From: an uncultured Ruminococcus sp.
Lineage (GTDB): Bacteria; Bacillota; Clostridia; Oscillospirales; Acutalibacteraceae
Length of the DNA: 64,000 nt
Reading direction: 5' to 3'
NCBI GenBank assembly: GCA_958403905.1
Contig: CATXZD010000006.1
Location: 1 to 64,000, forward strand
The notes under the pieces were generated by a model that was not told where the DNA came from, did not search any database, and was given only the letters and a program-made list of their open reading frames with translations. Both the position numbers and the translations under genes were made by a program. Positions 57,768 to 64,000 of this stretch are shown in pieces; the stretch's first letter is position 1; every line of letters starts with the position of its first letter.

Positions 57768-59663
57768 TTACTTTTTATTTTTACGCCTGTATTTTGCGTA
57801 CTTGTCCTTGCCGTTCTTCCTTTTGCTTTTGTTATTTACATTGTCTTTTCTGTAACCGCCTGCCGTTTGTCCCGCAAGCGGAGTTACAAGACACTTTTTG
57901 TCATTGCCGATTAAATCCCTGCGCCCTGCTTTTATCAAAGCCTTGATTACAAGCGGCTTATTTTCTGGTATGAAATACTGTAAAAGTGCCCTCTGCATTG
58001 CCTTTTCACTCTCCGACTTTGGAACATACACTTCTTTGAGCGTGTACGGGTCAAGTCCTGTGTAAAACATAGCCGTTGATATTGTACCAGGTGTAGGGTA
58101 AAAATCCTGAACCTGCTTTGGATGTATCCCCTCACGCTTGCAAAACAGCGCAAGCTCAACGGCATCTTTAAGCGTAGAACCGGGATGCGAGCTCATAAGA
58201 TACGGCACAACGTACTGGTCTTTCTTTGCCTTGTCGGTGAGTGAATAAAACTTATTGCAAAATTTCTTATATGCTTCAATATGCGGTTTACCCATTCTAT
58301 CAAGCACTGCCGCCGAGCAATGCTCGGGGGCAACCCTTAGCTGTCCGCTTATATGATGGTTTACAAGTTCACGAAAAAACTCATCGCTTTCATCTTCAAT
58401 AAGATAATCAAATCGGATTCCGCTGCGGATAAATACCTTTTTTATTCCGTCAATATTGCGGAGTTTTCTCAGAATTTCAAGATATTCAGTGTGCGACACC
58501 TGCATATTCGGGCAGGGAGTTGGAGCAAGGCAACGTCTGTCTTTGCAAAGTCCGTATTTTTTCTGCTTTTCGCAGGACGGCAATCTGAAGTTTGCAGTAG
58601 GACCGCCAACGTCGCTTATGTAACCCTTGAACCTGGGATTATCAATAAAGCTTTTTGCTTCGTCAACTATGCTCTGTTCGCTCCTGACCGTAACGGCGCG
58701 TCCCTGATGAAACGCAAGCGAACAGAAGTTGCAAGCGCCGAAACAACCTCTGTTGTGGGTAATAGAAAACTGAACCTCTTCAATCCCCAGAACTCCGCCC
58801 AGCTTTTCGTAGCATTTGGGATACCACCGCTCATAGGGAAGTGAATAGATATAGTCAAGCTGTTTTGTGTCAAGAGGCTGCATTGGCGGATTCTGAACAA
58901 GAATATATTCGCCGTGCCGCTGAATCAGAGTTTTTCCTCTGACCGCGTCAGCTTCTTCAAGCTCTTTTCTTGCGGCAAAGGCATAGTCACGCTTGCTTTC
59001 TTTTACACGTTCAAAGCTCGGCAGTTCAACAACAGACTTAGGAACATAGTCCTGAGTTCGTATCTTGTAGCAAACACCGCGTATGTCATAAAGAGATTCA
59101 ACAGGAAATCCCTCGGCAAGGCGTTTGGCAATCTCAATCGTTTGCAGCTCACCCATTCCGTAGGAAATTATGTCTGCCCTGCTGTCAAAAAGCACTGACG
59201 GCATAACCTCGTCACGCCAGTAATCGTAATGCGCAAATCTTCGCAGAGAAGCTTCAAGTCCGCCGATTATAATCGGTGAATCGGGATAGAGTTTTCGCAG
59301 GATATTTGAATAAACCGTTACGGCTCTGTCGGGTCGGCGTCCGTTTTTGCCGCCTGCTGTGTAGGCATCGTCACTTCGCTTGCGCTTTGCAACTGTGTAG
59401 TGAGCTACCATACTGTCGATATTTCCTGCCGAAACGAAAAAGCCGAGCCTTGGTTTGCCAAACTGCATAAAATCCGAATTGCTACTCCAGTCAGGTTGAG
59501 CAAGGAAAGCGACCCTGTAACCGCAATCCTCAAGAAGCCGGGTAATAATGGCAGCACCGAAAGACGGGTGGTCAACGTAGCTGTCACCCGAAACATAGAC
59601 AAAATCAACGCAGTCCCAACCGAGTTTTTTTACCTCGTCTGCGTTCATCGGTAAAAAAGCCAT
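57768..59663 (-). CDS. YgiQ-family radical SAM protein
   Basis: A 631-residue member of the YgiQ family (UPF0313), a B12-independent radical SAM group with a cobalamin-like N-terminal Rossmann domain. The cluster motif is CFGACNFCS, Cys-x3-Cys-x2-Cys, at about residue 310, and the family signature GGLEASLRRFAHYDYW is visible. The C-terminus is Lys/Arg/Asn-rich (KSKRKNGKDKYAKYRRKNKK). ATG 59663 with AAAGGAAA is preferred over an upstream start that overlaps ftsK. The substrate is unknown. It lies downstream of ftsK with a 16-base gap. Confidence 0.92.
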   Translation of the reverse strand: MAFLPMNADEVKKLGWDCVDFVYVSGDSYVDHPSFGAAIITRLLEDCGYRVAFLAQPDWSSNSDFMQFGKPRLGFFVSAGNIDSMVAHYTVAKRKRSDDAYTAGGKNGRRPDRAVTVYSNILRKLYPDSPIIIGGLEASLRRFAHYDYWRDEVMPSVLFDSRADIISYGMGELQTIEIAKRLAEGFPVESLYDIRGVCYKIRTQDYVPKSVVELPSFERVKESKRDYAFAARKELEEADAVRGKTLIQRHGEYILVQNPPMQPLDTKQLDYIYSLPYERWYPKCYEKLGGVLGIEEVQFSITHNRGCFGACNFCSLAFHQGRAVTVRSEQSIVDEAKSFIDNPRFKGYISDVGGPTANFRLPSCEKQKKYGLCKDRRCLAPTPCPNMQVSHTEYLEILRKLRNIDGIKKVFIRSGIRFDYLIEDESDEFFRELVNHHISGQLRVAPEHCSAAVLDRMGKPHIEAYKKFCNKFYSLTDKAKKDQYVVPYLMSSHPGSTLKDAVELALFCKREGIHPKQVQDFYPTPGTISTAMFYTGLDPYTLKEVYVPKSESEKAMQRALLQYFIPENKPLVIKALIKAGRRDLIGNDKKCLVTPLAGQTAGGYRKDNVNNKSKRKNGKDKYAKYRRKNKK

Positions 59664-59679
59664 TATTACTTTCCTTTCA

Positions 59680-62412
59680 TCAATCTTCCCTATTTTGCAG
59701 AGCGTTTCTTCTTTCAAGCCACTCGTTGTACGTCATAAGCACCTCGCGAGGCTTTGAACCCTGATGAGGTCCGACTACTCCAAGCTGTTCCATATCATCA
59801 ATCATTCGTCCTGCTCTTGCATAGCCGACTTTAAGTCTGCGCTGAATAAGCGAGGTTGAAGCCTGTCCTGCGTCAATTACGCATTTGATAGCCTCGTCCA
59901 TTTTTGAGTCAACATCAAGTCCGTCGTCATCAGCCGAGCTGTCGCTCTGCTTTTTGCCTGCTGCAATTTCCTCGGCAGCAATACGTTTGATTTTTTCTTC
60001 AATATCTGCGTTGTACTGTGCTGAGTAAGATTTCTTTATATAGTTAGTTACGCCCTCAATCTCTTCGTCAGACGCATAACAACCCTGAACTCGCATAGGC
60101 TTTGGTGCACCTACAGGCGCAAAAAGCATATCGCCCTTACCGATAAGCTTTTCGCCGCCGCCTGTGTCAAGAATTGTTCTCGAATCCATATTTGAGCTTA
60201 CCTTCAACGAAATACGGCTTGGAACATTCGCCTTAATAAGTCCCGTAATGACGTTAACGGTTGGTCGCTGTGTTGCAAGAATAAGGTGCATACCTGCCGC
60301 ACGAGCCATCTGTGCAAGTCGGCAGATTGAGTCCTCAACCTCACTCGGAGCCGCCATCATAAGGTCGGCAAGCTCGTCAATTGCTATTACAACCCTGCTC
60401 ATTTTTTCCTTTGCAACAGGGAGTCCGTTTATTTCAAGAACACTCTGCTGCATTTCTCCGTTTTCATCCTCTACGGGTGGATTTTTTGAAATATAGTCAA
60501 GATTTTTTTCTATAAGCGTATTGTAGGAATCAATGTCCTTACAGTCGTACTCCGAGAAAATCTTGTATCTCTGTAGCATTTCATTTACCGCCCACGCAAG
60601 TGCGCCTGCCGCCTTTTTAGCGTCGGAAACTACGGGAACAAGCAGGTGCGGAATGCCCTTATACTTTGAAAATTCAACCATCTTCGGGTCTATAAGTAAA
60701 AGCTTTACCTCGTCGGGCGTTGCTTTAAAAAGAATACTCATAAGAATTGAGTTTACGCAAACCGACTTACCTGAACCTGTTGTACCCGCAATAAGCAGGT
60801 GGGGCATTTTTGCAAGGTCTGTAACTACAATTTCGCCCGAAATGTCACGACCGAGGACCGTTGTAAGCTTACTCTTTGCATTTCTGAACTTATCTGAGTC
60901 AATAAGCTCACGCATTGAAACCATACTTACAACCTTGTTCGGAACTTCAATTCCGACAGCAGCCTTGCCGGGAATCGGCGCTTCTATGCGCACGCCGTTT
61001 GCGGCAAGGTTAAGCGCAATATCGTCGGACAGGTTTGTGATTTTGCTTATTTTTACACCAGGAGCCGGCTGTAACTCATAACGTGTAACCGAAGGTCCAC
61101 GGCAGATATTTGTTATTGTTGCGTTTACACCAAAGCTGTTAAGTGTTTCAATCAGCTTTTTGGAGTTATTCTGTAATTCCTCCATTGCGTTTCTGTCGTT
61201 ATTGTTTGTATTCGGTTTTAAAAGCTGAACAGGCGGATAATGGTAAACTTTTTCCTCTTTTATTTCTTCCGAAGAACTATCTGTTTTGTAACCAATATTA
61301 TTAAATTCAGAATTTTCTTCTGTCTTGTTACCTTTCTTATCACTCTTTTGTTTGCTTTCGGGTTCAACGGAAACAGTTTCGGGATCAGCCTGCTTTGCGC
61401 CGTCAGTCACATGGTTTGACACCTTTTCCTGTGAAATGTCCTCTGCAATATCGGCAACTGTTGTGTCTGCTTCCTCGCCGAGAGGTTTGCTTGCACGGTT
61501 GATAATATTTATTAAATCCTCGGACAAATCCTTATCAGCGGCGTTCTGCTCGTTTGTGTCAACATAATCGATGTCGATTCCGCTTTTAATCTGACGTTTC
61601 TTTCTTTTCTTCTTAACCTTCGGATCATCAAGCGGAATATCAATTCCGTCTGATGTGTGAGAACCGTGATTATATTCGCTCTCTTCACCGTATTTGTAAA
61701 TCTGCTGATTTTCACGCTCGGCTTCTCTGCGAGCTTTTCTTTCACGCACGTGCTTTTCGCCTGCTTTGCGAACATTACTTACCGTTCTTGAAGCCGCAGC
61801 CGTTATGTCCTTTACGGAAATATTAGCTATGATAAACACAAGCATAACAGTTGCAACTATGCAAACGCATAATGCCGCTGCCTCACCGCAAAGAAGCGTG
61901 AGGGGGTATCCTATAAGTCCGCCCATAAGGCCACATCCAAAGGTCATATACACACTTGTATCTGCTGACTGAATGTACAGCTTACCGAGGCATGCAAAGA
62001 AATTCATATTATTGAACTCTGCGCCGCCTGCAATATAAATCAGCGCGCCGACAAGAAGTATGATAAGCGAACTTATTATTATTTTGGCTTTAAATCTGGC
62101 AACTTGTTTTTCTTTTTCAGTTATCAGGCAGAGGTAAATCATTAGAATAGGAATAAGAAAAATTCCGAATCCAAACACTCCGAAGAAAAAGCTTCTTACG
62201 GCTGTCCAAACATTTTCGCCTTTTATAATTATCATCAATGCAAAAATCACTGCTATTGCACCGTAGATAATTGCCCTTACTCTGGGGCTTAGTCCTGTAT
62301 GTACGGCAGTTTCAGGCTTTTTTGCTCTGCCCCTGCCCGTCTGTGTTTTGGCAGGAGCTTTTGATTTTTTACTTGCTGTTTGTCTTTTTGCCGTCTGCTT
62401 TTTTGCCGACAA
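59680..62412 (-). CDS. ftsK: DNA translocase FtsK/SpoIIIE
   Basis: A 910-residue septal DNA pump. TTG 62412 follows GGGAG. A Lys/Thr-rich start precedes four membrane helices (~50-200), then a ~230-residue charged linker, and the motor domain with Walker A AGTTGSGKS and Walker B IAIDELADL-type motif. A C-terminal winged-helix gamma domain (DEAIKCVIDAGQASTSLIQRRLKVGYARAGR) reads KOPS/SRS DNA signals. The linker is longer than in B. subtilis SpoIIIE (~790 residues total). With the nearby tepA and spoIIA genes, a role in forespore chromosome transfer is likely. Confidence 0.96.
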   Translation of the reverse strand: MSAKKQTAKRQTASKKSKAPAKTQTGRGRAKKPETAVHTGLSPRVRAIIYGAIAVIFALMIIIKGENVWTAVRSFFFGVFGFGIFLIPILMIYLCLITEKEKQVARFKAKIIISSLIILLVGALIYIAGGAEFNNMNFFACLGKLYIQSADTSVYMTFGCGLMGGLIGYPLTLLCGEAAALCVCIVATVMLVFIIANISVKDITAAASRTVSNVRKAGEKHVRERKARREAERENQQIYKYGEESEYNHGSHTSDGIDIPLDDPKVKKKRKKRQIKSGIDIDYVDTNEQNAADKDLSEDLINIINRASKPLGEEADTTVADIAEDISQEKVSNHVTDGAKQADPETVSVEPESKQKSDKKGNKTEENSEFNNIGYKTDSSSEEIKEEKVYHYPPVQLLKPNTNNNDRNAMEELQNNSKKLIETLNSFGVNATITNICRGPSVTRYELQPAPGVKISKITNLSDDIALNLAANGVRIEAPIPGKAAVGIEVPNKVVSMVSMRELIDSDKFRNAKSKLTTVLGRDISGEIVVTDLAKMPHLLIAGTTGSGKSVCVNSILMSILFKATPDEVKLLLIDPKMVEFSKYKGIPHLLVPVVSDAKKAAGALAWAVNEMLQRYKIFSEYDCKDIDSYNTLIEKNLDYISKNPPVEDENGEMQQSVLEINGLPVAKEKMSRVVIAIDELADLMMAAPSEVEDSICRLAQMARAAGMHLILATQRPTVNVITGLIKANVPSRISLKVSSNMDSRTILDTGGGEKLIGKGDMLFAPVGAPKPMRVQGCYASDEEIEGVTNYIKKSYSAQYNADIEEKIKRIAAEEIAAGKKQSDSSADDDGLDVDSKMDEAIKCVIDAGQASTSLIQRRLKVGYARAGRMIDDMEQLGVVGPHQGSKPREVLMTYNEWLERRNALQNRED

Positions 62413-62443
62413 TCAAATCACTCCCTGTTTATAACTTCCTTAA

Positions 62444-63403
62444 TTACCAATTAATATGTGCACCTGTAAAAAGATTTACTCCCGTATTCATTTCGATAAT
62501 TGAGATCACTATAAAAGCAACGCCGACAATTGCCGTGTAAATTACGAAAATGCTCATTTTGTCCGACTTTAAGAACCACTTGAAGATAACAATTGAAAGG
62601 TAGCCGACAACGGCTGATGCAATTACGCCTGCAATTATTACGCCGATTTCAACGTTGATTCCCTCAGGAGATTTGATTGCATCTATGCCCTCTAAAAGTG
62701 CGGCGGCAATAATTGACGGAACACCTAAAACGAATGTGAAGTCAAGAGCCTTTTGCTTATTTATTCCTCTCATCTCACCTACTGCGAGCGTTGAACCCGA
62801 ACGTGAAAGTCCCGGAAGAATTGCAGCTGCTACCTGCATAAGACCTACGCACACTGCGTCAAGAATTGTGTAGCTTTCTCGTTCTTTTGAACTTGTTTTG
62901 CCTGAACCTTTAAGGTGCTTTCCGCCCCTTGCTGAATTTCGGCGGTTGCAGATAATTCCGATTGTGAGAAGTACACTCGTAACAAGAAGCGAAATTGCAG
63001 TTACAAGCAGTATCGGACTTGCTGAGAGAAGTTCAGCTAAATCTTTGATTTTCATATCCGTTCCCGGAATCGGCAGGAACAGCAGGAATAACGGAATAAG
63101 ACCGATAATGAGCATCATAATAAGATTCCGCTCATAATTCATATTACTCCACTTGAATTTGCCTGTGAAAATATCCTTTACCATTGAACAAAACTCTTTG
63201 ATAAGGCTCCATATAAGCTTGTAATAAAATGCTATTACGGCAACGAGCGTTCCCACGTGAAGCATTACGTTGAAAAACAGATTGCCGTCACCGCTTGTTC
63301 CTAAAATATGCTGTGTAATAGCAAGGTGACCGCTGCTGGATACCGGCAAAAACTCTGTAAGTCCCTGAACAATACCCTGAATAATGGCGTCAAGAATTGA
63401 CAT
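62444..63403 (-). CDS. uppP: undecaprenyl-diphosphatase
   Basis: An integral membrane phosphatase (BacA type) of 319 residues that recycles the undecaprenyl carrier for peptidoglycan; overproduction gives bacitracin resistance. The N-terminal GLTEFLPVSSSGHL motif and the PGLSRSGST motif form the active site. A hydrophilic insertion of about 30 residues (RRNSARGGKHLKGSGKTSSK, near residue 160) makes it longer than the usual ~270. ATG 63403 has AGGAG upstream. It lies between tepA and ftsK on the same strand. Confidence 0.95.
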   Translation of the reverse strand: MSILDAIIQGIVQGLTEFLPVSSSGHLAITQHILGTSGDGNLFFNVMLHVGTLVAVIAFYYKLIWSLIKEFCSMVKDIFTGKFKWSNMNYERNLIMMLIIGLIPLFLLFLPIPGTDMKIKDLAELLSASPILLVTAISLLVTSVLLTIGIICNRRNSARGGKHLKGSGKTSSKERESYTILDAVCVGLMQVAAAILPGLSRSGSTLAVGEMRGINKQKALDFTFVLGVPSIIAAALLEGIDAIKSPEGINVEIGVIIAGVIASAVVGYLSIVIFKWFLKSDKMSIFVIYTAIVGVAFIVISIIEMNTGVNLFTGAHINW

Positions 63404-63467
63404 AGTATGTACTCCTTTTAAATTTAATATAAAATAATATATATGTATTCGGGCATTATGCCCGAAT

Positions 63468-64000
63468 TTATTTCTTTGCTCTGCTGCTTTTCGATCTTGT
63501 TTTTTTCTTATCGGTTTTCGGCTCTTTTGATTCTTTTATCAAATCGTAAAGAGCGTCTATTGCATCGGAAACTGTGCCGACTCCGTCAATAAGTCCCTCG
63601 TCAACAGCCTCTTCACCCTCTAAAATTGTGCCGATGTCCATAACAAGCTCGCCTGTATTCAGCACAAGTTCATTGTAGCGTTCTTTTGTTATATCAGAAT
63701 TTTCGGCAACAAAGGTTGTGATTCTGTCCTGCATACGTTGAAAATATTCAAACGTCTGCGGCACACCGAGAGTAAGCCCCGTTGTGCGAACAGGGTGAAC
63801 GGTCATTGATGCGCTTTTGGCTATAAAGCTCTTTTTTGCCGCTACCGCTAACGGGATTCCGATTGAGTGACCGCCTCCGAGCACAATTGAAACAGTCGGC
63901 TTTTTCATACCCGAAATCACCTCGGCAATTGCAAGACCTGCCTCGACATCTCCGCCGACAGTGTTAATAAGAATTAACAAACCGTCAATTCTCTCGTCCT
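63468..64000 (-). CDS. tepA: ClpP-like translocation-enhancing protease TepA (partial)
   Basis: The frame continues past the window edge in the same reading frame, so the true start is outside. The visible ~176 residues include LLILINTVGGDVEAGLAIAE, the GGGHSIGIPLAVAA region with the catalytic-serine position, and the VHPVRTTG strand. These match the ClpP-like TepA (YmfB) family, including the basic C-terminus (KKKTRSKSSRAKK). In B. subtilis ymfB also lies near spoIIIE, as here with ftsK, supporting the assignment. Degradation of small spore proteins or export support has been proposed for the family. Confidence 0.88.
   Translation of the reverse strand, partial: DERIDGLLILINTVGGDVEAGLAIAEVISGMKKPTVSIVLGGGHSIGIPLAVAAKKSFIAKSASMTVHPVRTTGLTLGVPQTFEYFQRMQDRITTFVAENSDITKERYNELVLNTGELVMDIGTILEGEEAVDEGLIDGVGTVSDAIDALYDLIKESKEPKTDKKKTRSKSSRAKK

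Overview
This is a chromosomal window from a Gram-positive, spore-forming anaerobe of the Clostridia, most likely a Ruminococcus-type gut bacterium (Oscillospiraceae). Three observations support this: a complete spoIIAA-spoIIAB-sigF operon; several secreted proteins with dockerin modules plus a large protein built from X25-like (starch-associated) and cohesin-like modules; and Firmicutes-style neighbourhoods such as tepA-ftsK and nnrD-lipoprotein-mazF. Dockerin plus X25 content recalls the amylosome of Ruminococcus bromii, but the species is an inference.

Layout. 1-3.1 kb: 5' part of a giant modular surface protein (minus strand). 3.2-11.7 kb: housekeeping genes on the minus strand (galE, cyclophilin, two small membrane proteins, tsaD, rimI, a low-molecular-weight phosphatase, polA, alr). 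11.9-16.2 kb, plus strand: putP, a membrane protein, nnrD, a GerS/YdcC-like lipoprotein and mazF. 16.3-24.5 kb: accessory genes (AraC regulator, alpha/alpha-toroid protein, two GNATs, a radical SAM protein, a dockerin esterase) around aroK-like, pyk and tRNA-Leu; two accessory blocks are bracketed by near-identical terminator hairpins.

24.5-36.9 kb, minus strand, is the most interesting region. In the direction of transcription it holds a LytTR two-component system, a four-gene ABC-2 exporter, a small secreted dockerin protein, a small membrane-anchored protein, an HPr-kinase-like protein, a PqqD-like protein, an S24/S26-type peptidase and a nucleotidyltransferase-like protein. A BspA-type leucine-rich-repeat protein and a 37-residue peptide follow. 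The 37-residue peptide, the dockerin protein and the membrane-anchored protein all end in the same C-terminal signature, [DE]-L-P-F-[IV]-[PD]-A-[NK]. The enzyme set resembles tailoring and maturation genes of ribosomal peptides, but lacks any known ring-forming enzyme. I propose an undescribed peptide or protein-tail maturation and export system. Next to it, 37.0-42.2 kb encodes an FtsX-type ABC transporter with its own OmpR-type two-component system, as in peptide-antibiotic sensing and resistance.

42.3-52.5 kb: spoIIA operon, folC, rsmI, trmN6-like, ferredoxin, ricT, holB, a phosphodiesterase, three small unknown proteins, proA and proB. 52.7-55.2 kb: a secreted CHAP/ricin/C-type-lectin/dockerin protein behind a consensus promoter that carries a palindrome in its spacer, facing a tandem pair of small HTH proteins. 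55.2-64 kb: amidase, mscL, tyrS, YgiQ-type radical SAM protein, ftsK/spoIIIE, uppP and a partial tepA. A short MITE-like repeat occurs in three intergenic gaps (49.6, 52.5 and 56.3 kb). No gene-free stretch exceeds about 300 bases. I saw no rRNA, CRISPR array, insertion-sequence transposase or prophage.
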